Origin: a virus
Length of the DNA stretch: 37,671 nt
Direction: 5' to 3' (one strand)
Virus record (IMG/VR): IMGVR_UViG_3300045579_000147
Location: 1-37,671 of that record
Shown: positions 29,463 to 37,594 of the stretch, in pieces
Layout of the letters: every line of letters begins with the position of its first letter
Numbering within the stretch: position 1 is the first letter of the stretch
Notes under the pieces: model-generated
What the model was told of the DNA's origin: nothing
Databases searched by the model: none
What the model saw: only the letters and a program-made list of their open reading frames with translations
Program-made: the position numbers and the translations under genes

Positions 29463-32400
29463 TTAAGCGATGACCACTGTTTGCATTGCATCGCCATTCA
29501 AGGTGACGCGCTCCAAGAGTCGCTGCGATTTCCCTGTGTTGGCTGCCGTTGCCCTGGCCTCCAGCCGCAACTCGGAAACTTCTGCCCGCAACGCTGCCAC
29601 TTCGACGACAAGAGCGGCCATGTAGATGCTTGAGTCGGAGGAGGTTTGTTGGGGATAGATGTAGGTTGGCAATGCGCGAACACCCAAGGATCCATCGCCC
29701 AGGCGCTCCAATGGCAGAACAGCCTCGGGGCCAGCTTCGCCCATGACGCCGAGTTGGCCGCCATTGAACATGAATGGTGTTGGCGTGTTGTAAATGCCTT
29801 GACCACCAAACACTCCGCCAGAGGCAAAGCCAAAGAAGTTCAACACCTTGCCAATGAGGCCACCGCCACCGCTTGACTGGTTGACCACCACAGGATTGGC
29901 TGCTGTTTTGGCTGTAGAAGCGTCGATGTTTTTAAGGTAGTCCGTCATCGGCTTCAAGTAATCCAGAGTGGCGGCTGTGTTCTTTGAAACGGCCATAAGA
30001 CCATCGTTGTTCATGAACACCAATGCTTCGATTTGACGAGTTGCCGCCTTGAGTGCCGATGCGGTGTTCTCCATCGTTCCGCTGCTGTATTCGGACACAT
30101 CACCCACGGATCCATCGACCAGGCCTAGTGCGGTCAATTGCTCCCCGCCTACCAGACCGATGGTTTCCTTGATGAGTGTCAGCGCGTCTAGCGTCTCTTG
30201 CTGATAGCCCTTCACGGCTGGTAAAGATGAGACCTCCGTGCTGACCTGGGCAACAATTGCAGCAAACTGGGATCGGCTTGTGGCCTGGTTGCGGGCGGCT
30301 TCGATGTACTGCTCGGCAACGCTTGTGATCGAGCTCAGTGCGGCTTGATCATTGGCGCGTGAAAGATTCAGCGCTTGCAAATACTGGCCGCGAGCAGTGG
30401 TCAGAGAAACAGCTGGAGTGCTCGCACTGATTCGCAACGTGGCAATCCACTCGCTGATGCTTTTGCCGCTGGCTCGCAGAGCCTCAACCTTGCTTTGAGC
30501 CTCCTTTTGGGCGGCTTCAGCGCTGGCCATGGAGGCTTTTGTCACTTCCGCGTAGGCCGGGGCCAATTGCAGCAAGACGGCATATTGCTGCCTGCCCGCT
30601 TCGGTGGTGAGATCCTGAGCCTCCACCAGGGCTTTGTAGGCCGCCAGGGATCGGGGAAGGGCTGCCCCACCAAAGGCAGAAGAAAATGCGCCAGAGAGCT
30701 GTTCTCGCGTTTTGGCCAGGCGTTCTTCTTCGGTGTAGATCGCTTGGTAGTAGGCGGTGGTCAGCGAAGCGAAGGCTTCGGTGCCTCCAACCAGGTCAAG
30801 CAGCTTGCTTGCAGCATCAGCGCCAGAGGCGCTGGTGGCCAAAAGATTCTGGTTGAGGGTGCCGAGCACCTGATTGACCGCCATCAGGCTATTGCCAAGG
30901 CGAGCCAGGGTGACGGAGGCCGATTCGCCCTCTTTTGCAAACACGGCAAGCGTTGCGCCGTAGGCCGTTTGGGCCATGGCATCACCAAAGCCCGTGATGG
31001 CCGCTGCAATCGCTTTTTCTTTGGCCGCATCGTCCAGGCCTTTGAGGCTGATGCTGATCGACTTGGAGAACCCGTTGACCGCTTCGGCGCTCAGGCCGAT
31101 GGCGCTGGCATAGGCCCGAGTGGCTGCGGTGGTCATGCCGACGGCGCCATTGAGAAATTTCCCAAGCTCTGCATTGATGGCCGCATAGTCGGTACCGGAT
31201 TTGTCGGAGCGGAACCACCCACCCTCTTGGTACCAGCGGCTGTACTGGCTCAAGTTGGCCCCTGAGGCTGTGAATTGACCTGATAGGCCGTAATCCTGCG
31301 TTTCCTTGGCTCCCATGCCAAATGCGCGGTTGACCAGGCCGCCAATGGCACCGCCGATGGCCGCGCCAATGGGACCAGCAATGACGGCGCCAATGGCCGT
31401 GCCTGTGACGGTAGCAATGTTCTTGTTGCCGAATGCTGCGTATTGGCCGCTGATGGCCGTGCCAATGCCGTACCCGGCCAAAGCGCCGCCCGCATACGAT
31501 GCCGCAGTGCCCAATGCGCCCGCCGAAGACATGAGCGAAGATCCCGCCTGATTCAAAACGCCCGTGGTATTGTTGACCAGCCAGGCGCCAATGTCCTGCG
31601 CAGCAAATGCCACCTTGTCGCCCAGCATGGCAAAACCGCCAACAATGTTGTCGTACACGCTTTTGATGGTGCCGATCATGCCCAAAGAGGATGTTGATAA
31701 ACCCGCAGCTTGCGCGCCGGAGACGCCAAAAGCGGAAGCGACACCTGCGCCAATTGGACTGATGATTGCTTGCACCACGGGGCGCAAAATCATGGTCTTG
31801 AACATGTTGACGATGGTGTCGCGCATGTTTTTGGCGAAATCCTTGCCAGATTCAAAACCGCGCATCAGCGCATCCACGATGCTGTCGTTGATCTTATTGG
31901 CCGTGCGCTCCCATTCGTCAGCTGCCTTTTGTGCGGCCTTTTGGTTGGCGTCGAGTACTTCGCCTTCCTTCATGGCTTTGATCAACGATTTTTGAGCATT
32001 GATCCGCAACTCAAGGGCGCGGATATAGCCTGGAATGACGTTTTCAGTCGCCTCAAGCGCGGCCAGTTGGCTCTCCATTTCAGCCAGGGTCAATTCGGCA
32101 AGTGCTGATTTGCCTTTACCGAATACGGCATTGGCCATCTCTTGCTGTTTTGCCTGTGCTTCGATTACGTCAACTTGCTTCCAGGCCTCGGCCAATGTGC
32201 GTTCCCGCTCATCATTGATCTGCTTTTCCAGCTTGGCGCGATCTTCGAGCGCTTTCTTCATGGCGGGCTGTTGATCCAGCAGCAGCTTTTGCGCGAGGAT
32301 CAGTTCATCTGACGTGATTTTGTTGGCTTTGTAGGCGGCGTTGAGGCTGTTCCACTTTTCCATGAAGTCGCCCGAAAGGCCGCCGTCGACCAAAGTGAGG

Positions 32401-33581
32401 CTGGCATACAAATTCGCGCCGCTTTGCGCCAATTTTTCAGCCTCTTCCGCCAGCTTTTGTGCAGCTTTGGCTGCGGCCTCTTGAGCTTTGATGTCGAGCT
32501 TTGAGGCGTCCAATACCGGTTTGGCGGCTTCGGCAACTTGTGCGGTAGCCTCAATCTCTTTCATGCGATCGCGCAAACGCTGGCCCAGCATCTTGTCATC
32601 AAACATGGTGGTGACTTCGGTCCACCCATTTGAAAACGCCTTGCCTGCGCGCGCAAAATTTCCTTGCGCCAATTCATATGCGCCGAGAGCCAATGTTCCC
32701 AGCGTTGTGATAAGCACGCCAAAAACGCGCGTCGTGAATTGCACGCCATCAGCCACATAGCTCAGGCCAATGATGGCTGATTTGGTCCAGCGCGTGATGG
32801 TGCCATCCTTGCTGAGCTTGGCGATTTCGTCCCGAATGCCGCCAGTGCCATTCATGATGTCCAGAAATGCCTGGGTGGCAAGATCCATGGCGGGCACCAT
32901 GCCCATGCTCAATTGCTTTTGCCAGGCCTCGCTGGTTGCCTTGGCGCGCACCAGGTTGTCTGAAAAATTGTCAGCCACTGCGGCTTGTTCAGTGGTGACT
33001 TTGGCCTGGATCTCGCCAGCCAGCGCCAGATCCTTGAGCATAGGAAGCATCTTGGCGCCTTCCTTGCCCAGCAAGGCCATAGCGACGGCGGCTTTTCCAC
33101 TGCCGTCCTGAAATTGATTCAGGGTGTCGGCCAAGACTTTGAATTGTTGATCTGGCGAGAGTTGCTGAAACTCTCGGATGTCCAGCCCCATAGCCTGCAA
33201 GGCAAACCCGGCGCCCTTGCCTTCTTCCGTGACGCTGCTCAAGGATCGGGTCAGACGATTCATGGACAAAGCAATGCTTTCGGCATTTTGTCCGCTCAGT
33301 CGACCAATAGATGCCAAGGCGCTCAGCGATTCAACGGTTACGCCTGCCTGGATGGCGAGATCATTAAGTGCGGCCGCGCCCTCAATGCTTCCCATGACAA
33401 GGTTTTTGGCCCAATTCACGGACAAGCCAACCCCCAGCAGGCCCAGGGCCTTGGTGGCAAGATCTGCTGCGCGACGAATATTGGAGGACGCATCGTCCAC
33501 CACTTTTCGTGCGTGCTGCATGTCTTGCTGCAGGCGAGCCACGTTGGCGGCCATCTCCAGCGTGAGGGTTCCGATTTGCAT
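29463..33581 (-). CDS. Tape measure protein
   Basis: 1372 aa. Start ATG 33581 overlaps the chaperone stop (TGATG). N-terminal MQIGTLTLEMAANVARLQQD and heptad-rich helices (DMQHARKVVDDASSNIRRAA), several hydrophobic and Gly-rich membrane-insertion-like stretches (GTAIGAVIAGPIGAAIGGAI), and a C-terminal MGEAGPEAVLPLERLGDGSL motif common to tape measures. It sets tail length; at ~1.5 angstrom per residue this predicts roughly 200 nm, consistent with a siphovirus. No lysozyme or peptidase domain seen. Confidence 0.93.
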   Translation of the reverse strand: MQIGTLTLEMAANVARLQQDMQHARKVVDDASSNIRRAADLATKALGLLGVGLSVNWAKNLVMGSIEGAAALNDLAIQAGVTVESLSALASIGRLSGQNAESIALSMNRLTRSLSSVTEEGKGAGFALQAMGLDIREFQQLSPDQQFKVLADTLNQFQDGSGKAAVAMALLGKEGAKMLPMLKDLALAGEIQAKVTTEQAAVADNFSDNLVRAKATSEAWQKQLSMGMVPAMDLATQAFLDIMNGTGGIRDEIAKLSKDGTITRWTKSAIIGLSYVADGVQFTTRVFGVLITTLGTLALGAYELAQGNFARAGKAFSNGWTEVTTMFDDKMLGQRLRDRMKEIEATAQVAEAAKPVLDASKLDIKAQEAAAKAAQKLAEEAEKLAQSGANLYASLTLVDGGLSGDFMEKWNSLNAAYKANKITSDELILAQKLLLDQQPAMKKALEDRAKLEKQINDERERTLAEAWKQVDVIEAQAKQQEMANAVFGKGKSALAELTLAEMESQLAALEATENVIPGYIRALELRINAQKSLIKAMKEGEVLDANQKAAQKAADEWERTANKINDSIVDALMRGFESGKDFAKNMRDTIVNMFKTMILRPVVQAIISPIGAGVASAFGVSGAQAAGLSTSSLGMIGTIKSVYDNIVGGFAMLGDKVAFAAQDIGAWLVNNTTGVLNQAGSSLMSSAGALGTAASYAGGALAGYGIGTAISGQYAAFGNKNIATVTGTAIGAVIAGPIGAAIGGAIGGLVNRAFGMGAKETQDYGLSGQFTASGANLSQYSRWYQEGGWFRSDKSGTDYAAINAELGKFLNGAVGMTTAATRAYASAIGLSAEAVNGFSKSISISLKGLDDAAKEKAIAAAITGFGDAMAQTAYGATLAVFAKEGESASVTLARLGNSLMAVNQVLGTLNQNLLATSASGADAASKLLDLVGGTEAFASLTTAYYQAIYTEEERLAKTREQLSGAFSSAFGGAALPRSLAAYKALVEAQDLTTEAGRQQYAVLLQLAPAYAEVTKASMASAEAAQKEAQSKVEALRASGKSISEWIATLRISASTPAVSLTTARGQYLQALNLSRANDQAALSSITSVAEQYIEAARNQATSRSQFAAIVAQVSTEVSSLPAVKGYQQETLDALTLIKETIGLVGGEQLTALGLVDGSVGDVSEYSSGTMENTASALKAATRQIEALVFMNNDGLMAVSKNTAATLDYLKPMTDYLKNIDASTAKTAANPVVVNQSSGGGGLIGKVLNFFGFASGGVFGGQGIYNTPTPFMFNGGQLGVMGEAGPEAVLPLERLGDGSLGVRALPTYIYPQQTSSDSSIYMAALVVEVAALRAEVSELRLEARATAANTGKSQRLLERVTLNGDAMQTVVIA

Positions 33582-33979
33582 CAGTTTTTCCTGTTGAGCA
33601 TGTTGGCCAAGGTTTTGAACTTGCCCGCAATGCTGGTTTTTGGCTTGTTGCCGTCTTTTTCCTGTTGCCAGGGCGGGAATACATCTTTGAGTGCGCTTTG
33701 TGCGCAATAGGCCCGGCTGGCAGACCGCAGAGCCTCAAATTCCCAGGCCTCAAGCTCAATTTCGGCGAGTTCACACCAGGCCTTCATTTCACATGCGCTC
33801 AAAGGCGTGGCTGCCATGCCATTTGACTGAGCCCATCCAAGATCGGACAACCACCCCAATAGATAGCGCGCCGAAACAGGTGGCAGTGGAACTTCCGCCT
33901 TGGATTCGATCAAACGCTCAAGTCGGCTTTTTTTGTCCGGATCTTCTGCATTGCCTGCTTTTTCGGGGGTTTGCTGCAA
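33581..33979 (-). CDS. Second tail-assembly chaperone ORF, probably a frameshift product
   Basis: 132 aa from TTG 33979, but coding-looking sequence (QLTDELCSYARQLAW) continues upstream in frame without an ATG, into the overlap with the preceding gene, where the frame is open until about 34065. This is the arrangement of lambda G/GT, where a -1 ribosomal frameshift makes a fusion. Residues YLLGWLSDLGWAQSNGMAA and CEMKAWCELAEIELEAWEF are typical for this position. Helps assemble the tail tube around the tape measure. Confidence 0.72.
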   Translation of the reverse strand: MQQTPEKAGNAEDPDKKSRLERLIESKAEVPLPPVSARYLLGWLSDLGWAQSNGMAATPLSACEMKAWCELAEIELEAWEFEALRSASRAYCAQSALKDVFPPWQQEKDGNKPKTSIAGKFKTLANMLNRKN

Positions 33980-34017
33980 CCATGCCAGTTGTCTGGCATA
34001 GCTGCAGAGTTCATCGG

Positions 34018-34425
34018 TCAGTTGTTGTCGGCGCGCTTCGTAAAACGGTCTTTTGCGCCCATGGCGGCTTCAACTTGATCGACTAACCACAACATGGTTG
34101 GATCGACATACAGCTCATGCGCGGCTTGTTGAGAGAATGGGACCGCTTGTCCGGCGTCATCGCTGTAACCACGCCAACCCAGGGTTGCTGCGGCCAAGTT
34201 TTTGAAGCGCTCAGCCTCACTGTCCTCGGGGTCCGGCAATTCAACCTTTCCCGTCTTGTTGGCCTGCTGAATCATCTTGCGATTTGCCGCAAGCTGGGCC
34301 TGTCGGCGCACGGGATGATTGGGGCCCGCCAGAGTGAAGATAACGCCGGTACCGGTGCCTTGCTCGTCTTTTATTTCGATTTCAAACTGTTCGAGCGTTC
34401 TGATTTTTTTGAGGTTAAAGCTCAT
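34018..34425 (-). CDS. Tail-assembly chaperone
   Basis: 135 aa, just upstream of the tape measure and after the major tail protein, the gpG position. MSFNLKKIRTLEQFEIEIKD, then a Gly/Thr segment and helical remainder (QAQLAANRKMIQQ, DPTMLWLVDQVEAAMGAKD). Terminates TGA at 34018. The A-run GCAAAAG at ~34050-34056 or TTTT at 34042-34045 could be the -1 slip site. Confidence 0.75.
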   Translation of the reverse strand: MSFNLKKIRTLEQFEIEIKDEQGTGTGVIFTLAGPNHPVRRQAQLAANRKMIQQANKTGKVELPDPEDSEAERFKNLAAATLGWRGYSDDAGQAVPFSQQAAHELYVDPTMLWLVDQVEAAMGAKDRFTKRADNN

Positions 34426-34462
34426 GATGGTTTCCTATTGCGGGTGGTTTAAATTGCCCGTG

Positions 34463-34506
34463 CTCTGACCGGCCTCCACCCGCAAAAGGAGGAGAACCGG
34501 CCAGAG
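34463..34506 (-). terminator. Long stem-loop after major tail gene
   Basis: 10-bp outer stem with one mismatch (34463-34472 with 34497-34506) and an inner 5-bp CCTCC/GGAGG stem. No U-run, so it is more likely an RNA-stability or processing element. It lies in the 135-bp gap between the tail protein and the chaperone. Confidence 0.5.
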
Positions 34507-34521
34507 TCGGTGCTGTGTTAT

Positions 34522-34547
34522 GGGATCAAGGCATGAGCCTTGTTCCC
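34522..34547 (-). terminator. Stem-loop directly after major tail protein stop
   Basis: GGGA-CAAGGC pairs with GCCTTG-TCCC around a 4-nt loop with one internal mismatch, 14 nt past the stop codon. No U-run. Confidence 0.45.
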
Positions 34548-34560
34548 AAAATGATGCGCA

Positions 34561-35025
34561 TCAGACCGCGTTGACAACAACGGCCGTATCGCCTGTGCTG
34601 GGCGCTTTCACGCCCAGGCTGTAGCCGCCCATCTTGGTGTCATTGACACCGGAGCCGCCAGTGATGCGCTCGCTCATGACGTGAGCGCGGAAATACACGA
34701 TGTCGCCGTTGGCTTCTTGGATCTTGAAGCTGTAGACGGCAGTCAGTGATTTGCGTGCGGTGGTCATGAGAGTCTGACCGGCATCATCACGATCGAGTGC
34801 CACACCAACTGCAACAGTCACGGCTTCTTCAGCGCCTTTGGCCACGGAGGTTTTTCCGGTGCACAAATTGGTGAAGTTGACCGTGGCATGGTTGATGGTG
34901 AATTCACCGATGGATTCGAGCTCACCGACCTGTGTCCAGGTCAGGGCTGCAAAGCCGGTGGCGTCATGGGTTGCGGGAGCAGCTGCGCTAACGGAAAGGC
35001 AAGTGCCGGAGCCTGAGTAGTTCAT
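34561..35025 (-). CDS. Major tail (tube) protein
   Basis: 154 aa from ATG 35025 with AGAGGA 8 nt upstream. Starts MNYSGSGTCLSVSAAAPATH and shows the beta-rich pattern of siphovirus tube proteins: WTQVGELESIGEFTINHATV, then VAVGVALDRDDAGQ, SFKIQEANGDIVYFRAHVMS and GYSLGVKAP at the end. Located between tail terminator and chaperones. Preceded by two tandem terminators and followed by hairpins, so it likely has its own mRNA dosage control. The longer in-frame ORF reaching 35181 reads through the terminators and is not coding. Confidence 0.88.
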   Translation of the reverse strand: MNYSGSGTCLSVSAAAPATHDATGFAALTWTQVGELESIGEFTINHATVNFTNLCTGKTSVAKGAEEAVTVAVGVALDRDDAGQTLMTTARKSLTAVYSFKIQEANGDIVYFRAHVMSERITGGSGVNDTKMGGYSLGVKAPSTGDTAVVVNAV

Positions 35026-35045
35026 TGAGGGTTCCTCTTTAAGAC

Positions 35046-35086
35046 AAAAACCCGCAAAGCGGGCAAAAAAAACCGCCCGAAGGCGG
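35046..35086 (-). terminator. Tandem intrinsic terminators upstream of major tail gene
   Basis: First a CCGCC/GGCGG stem capped by a UUCG tetraloop and followed by eight U residues (35086-35065). Then CCCGC/GCGGG with a 3-nt loop and five U residues (35063-35046). Both face the leftward late transcript, between the tail-terminator gene and the tube gene. Confidence 0.85.
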
Positions 35087-35107
35087 CGGCCAAAGCGAAA
35101 TGCTCGC

Positions 35108-35494
35108 TTATTCGTGACGCAGGATGTAGTCCGCTGATTTGGTCCACATACCTGTAAATTCATCCCTGGTGGCCGGTCCAAACCCTTGCTGTCGGCAAGA
35201 GATAACCCGGCGCGACCCCGCCATTCGAGCGGTATCGCTTTCCAGTGCGGCCTTGATCAGGGCATGCAACTGATTGACTGTTCCCATGTCGGCGGCTACT
35301 GGATTGATTTGCACCCTGGAGTTATAGGTCGTTGCCGGTGCGCACAACATCTCCAGCGGCTCACTGCTGACGATTTGATGAACGATGGCGGGATATGCTG
35401 TATTTTGTGGGAGCTGTTGCAAGGCAATGCATGGGCCTACCACGGCTTGAATGCTTGGCACGCTCAACAGCGTTTGAATAATGGATTCAATCAT
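35108..35494 (-). CDS. Tail terminator/completion protein (DUF3168-like)
   Basis: 128 aa. YPAIVHQIVSSEPLEMLC, NSRVQINPVAADMGTVNQLH and the end ADYILRHE fit the DUF3168 pattern of gpU-like proteins that cap the tail and join it to the head. ATGA overlap with the gp10-like gene upstream. Two terminators follow it. Confidence 0.78.
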   Translation of the reverse strand: MIESIIQTLLSVPSIQAVVGPCIALQQLPQNTAYPAIVHQIVSSEPLEMLCAPATTYNSRVQINPVAADMGTVNQLHALIKAALESDTARMAGSRRVISCRQQGFGPATRDEFTGMWTKSADYILRHE

Positions 35495-36006
35495 TTGTTG
35501 AGCTTTGCAATTTCACGCGGTAGACGCTTTTTGATGTATTCAACCGTTGCCTCAAGGGCTTGGGTTTGATTTCCATCGAGCGCTGGGCGCATGAAGGGTT
35601 GAGGCTTGATGCCTGGATGAATTGTTCCGGCATGCACCTGGCCGCCAAAAAATAAACCCTTGGCTTTTTTGGGCTTGATCGGATATGGCCCGCCTACAGT
35701 TTTTCCGCTTCCTGTGTAGTAGCTTGCTGTCCCGTATTCAATCAAGTGGGCATACCAGGCCACCTTGTCGCCGGCCTGCAGGTGCATGCGCACCCATCCA
35801 TATTTTTGACTTCTGCCTTTGAATTTGATCTTGATGCTTTTGCGCAGATCACCCTGATCAACTGGAACAGCCTGTTGAGCGGCTTGTTGAAAGACCTTTT
35901 GACCGGCGCGAAGGGCGCCGCGCATGATGTTGCCTTCGATTTTTCCTGGCAAATCCTGAAGTGCTTTGTGCAGGTCAGCAAGGCCCTCAATGCGGGTTTC
36001 AGACAT
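35491..36006 (-). CDS. HK97 gp10-like tail completion protein
   Basis: 171 aa. IEGLADLHKALQDLPGKIEG, VPVDQGDLRKSIKIKFK, WYAHLIEYGTASYYTGSGK and QPFMRPALDGNQTQALEATV are the family hallmarks (HK97 gp10). Acts at the head-tail interface. Overlaps neighbours by 4-8 bp. Confidence 0.88.
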   Translation of the reverse strand: MSETRIEGLADLHKALQDLPGKIEGNIMRGALRAGQKVFQQAAQQAVPVDQGDLRKSIKIKFKGRSQKYGWVRMHLQAGDKVAWYAHLIEYGTASYYTGSGKTVGGPYPIKPKKAKGLFFGGQVHAGTIHPGIKPQPFMRPALDGNQTQALEATVEYIKKRLPREIAKLNK

Positions 36007-36238
36007 CGTCGGCCTCTGGGGTGCTGACTGGCGGCGCCTTGATCAAGATTCCGGCCGCAAGATAGCTTTCGATCAATTCAGGGGCAAATGCGCCTCTGGC
36101 TTTGTCGCCTTTTTGAAATGATCCGTGGCTGTTGGTGCAGTGCTTGGCGAATATGTAGAGGCGACTGGCCGGTATCGGCTGCTCGGCCAATTTGGCTGAG
36201 GCAAGATTGTTGAGCAATGCTGGTTTCTTGAGTTGCAT
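35999..36238 (-). CDS. Small hypothetical protein in head-tail joining cluster
   Basis: 79 aa from ATG 36238, chosen for its AGGAG 7 nt upstream. An ATG at 36280 overlapping the previous stop gives 93 aa and is the alternative. SRLYIFAKHCTNSHGSFQKG and ELIESYLAAGILIKAPP are visible; no known family. Confidence 0.7.
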   Translation of the reverse strand: MQLKKPALLNNLASAKLAEQPIPASRLYIFAKHCTNSHGSFQKGDKARGAFAPELIESYLAAGILIKAPPVSTPEADDV

Positions 36239-36276
36239 CGGATTCTCCTGATTGCAATTGACGATCTCACCGAGAT

Positions 36277-36606
36277 TCATTCGCCAACATGGTTACTGCG
36301 TTCATTGCACATAAGTTCTTGATACTCTTGGCGGCCCAATGGAATCACCGCTTCAATGTTGTAGGTGACGCCTTTGTGGGCCACTTTCCAGGTGTTTGAG
36401 ATATCCGCTCTATGCCGTATCTTGATTTTGAGGGTGAGCTCTTTTTGTACAGCTGCAGCGGCAAAGTATTCACGGCCTCGCAGAGTTTGAATGTTGGCCC
36501 AAACGGTGGCTGCCGTCTGCCAGGTAATGACCTCATGCCCATAGTCATCGCGTGTCACGATTGGCTGCTGTAGTGCAACGCGTTTATCAAGGGTGCCAGC
36601 GCGCAT
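36277..36606 (-). CDS. Phage head closure / head-tail adaptor
   Basis: 109 aa from ATG 36606 (GGAG 6 nt upstream, TGATG overlap). MRAGTLDKRVALQQPIVTRD, WANIQTLRGREYFAAAAVQ, IRHRADISNTWKVAHKGVTY and the end match the SPP1 gp16-like closure family, a small beta-barrel ring that plugs the portal after packaging. Confidence 0.85.
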   Translation of the reverse strand: MRAGTLDKRVALQQPIVTRDDYGHEVITWQTAATVWANIQTLRGREYFAAAAVQKELTLKIKIRHRADISNTWKVAHKGVTYNIEAVIPLGRQEYQELMCNERSNHVGE

Positions 36607-37190
36607 CACACGCTCCAAATTTTGAATGGATTGAGCAGATGGTCAACAAATGGAATTTCCTCGACTGTGACGCCAAGCGCGATCTCTTCGCGATGCTCGT
36701 ACAAAGTTCCCACGCGCAACTTAATCCAGGCCTTGATGATTTCAGGAACATTGGCCTTGTCGGCAATAGGAAGACCGGCCACATAGCGAACCTGCACAGC
36801 ACCGGGCCGGCAATAGGTGAATGGCCAACTTTTTCCATAGGCCAATACCAATCTACCTGGCTCGCTTGCCACATCGAGCACATAAGATGCGGGATCCAGT
36901 GTCTGAAGCGTCTCACTGTCATCGTAATATTTGACATGCGTGATGGAGGCGATTGGCGGATAGTGCAGACGCATGCACCCGCTTGATGGGAATGCATCCA
37001 AATGCCGCTCCCACACAGTCTCCACCAGGGTGCGCTGCATTCTGAACTCTGCATCTTGGCGTGCGGCCGTGATCAATGCGGAAATAAGCGAGTCGTCATC
37101 ATTCACGTCCACGCGCAGGTGTGCCTTGGCCTCTGCAAGCGTGACGCATTCGGATGCGCTTGGCGTGTCGGTGATTTTGATGGTGGACAT
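36606..37190 (-). CDS. Head-tail connector, gp6-like
   Basis: 194 aa from ATG 37190. CVTLAEAKAHLRVDVNDDDS, LISALITAARQDAEFRMQRT and later YPPIASITHVKYYDDSETLQ are the signature of gp6-like connectors (phage_gp6 family). Binds below the portal. An 18-bp palindrome lies just upstream of its start and may shape translation; the Shine-Dalgarno is weak. Confidence 0.88.
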   Translation of the reverse strand: MSTIKITDTPSASECVTLAEAKAHLRVDVNDDDSLISALITAARQDAEFRMQRTLVETVWERHLDAFPSSGCMRLHYPPIASITHVKYYDDSETLQTLDPASYVLDVASEPGRLVLAYGKSWPFTYCRPGAVQVRYVAGLPIADKANVPEIIKAWIKLRVGTLYEHREEIALGVTVEEIPFVDHLLNPFKIWSV

Positions 37191-37203
37191 GATTTGACTT
37201 TGA

Positions 37204-37221
37204 GGTGCTTTGCAAAGCACC
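37204..37221. promoter_or_regulatory. Perfect 18-bp palindrome upstream of connector gene
   Basis: GGTGCTTTGCAAAGCACC, 14-31 nt before the connector ATG. As RNA it forms a 7-bp stem with a TGCA loop. Could be a translation hairpin or a protein site. Confidence 0.45.
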
Positions 37222-37245
37222 CTGCAAACTGGTTGCAAGATGCTT

Positions 37246-37272
37246 CACAAAACAGCCGCAATCAAGCGGCTG
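37246..37272 (-). terminator. Terminator after the gene following capsid
   Basis: CAGCCGC/GCGGCTG stem with a 6-nt loop and TTTTGTG on the minus strand. It overlaps the stop codon of the 37262-37594 gene. Third terminator inside the head-tail part of the late operon. Confidence 0.65.
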
Positions 37273-37594
37273 GCTTTTTCAGACTCATGGCATAAGCCAC
37301 GGCTTCTTTGTTGTCATCAATGACGCCATCAGCTTTGAGTTGTTTCAACTCGGTGTTGGGGATGTCTGCCACATCGTTGCAGGCGCCATATGCACAGTCT
37401 TGCAAAAGGCGTGCGCGAGTGGATTTGACTTTGCTTGCGGGCGGATCTTCGGCAAGTTTTGCCATGCCGTTGGTGAGCAGCAGTTCAGCCTGGTCAGACG
37501 GAACTTCAAAAGCGGCGCCTTCGGCAACTTCTGCAGTGATTGCAGGCACGGTGCCGATTGCAATCAGAACTAGAGCAATGAGTTTGGTATTCAT
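37262..37594 (-). CDS. Small head-module protein with two similar halves
   Basis: 110 aa. Two segments share one layout: residues ~4-47 (LIALVLIAIG... GAAFEVPSDQAELLLTNGMA) and ~58-100 (RARLLQDCAYGACNDVADIP, NTELKQLKADGVIDDNKEAV), as if duplicated from a small module found after capsid genes in other phages. The hydrophobic start could be mistaken for a signal peptide. It follows the capsid gene across the circle junction; bases 1-50 of the window repeat its 5' end. Possible capsid decoration or joining role. Confidence 0.72.
   Translation of the reverse strand: MNTKLIALVLIAIGTVPAITAEVAEGAAFEVPSDQAELLLTNGMAKLAEDPPASKVKSTRARLLQDCAYGACNDVADIPNTELKQLKADGVIDDNKEAVAYAMSLKKPAA

Noticed and set aside
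35026-35181. N-terminal extension of the major tail protein to 35181
   Set aside because: It would translate through two terminators; ATG 35025 has a proper Shine-Dalgarno.
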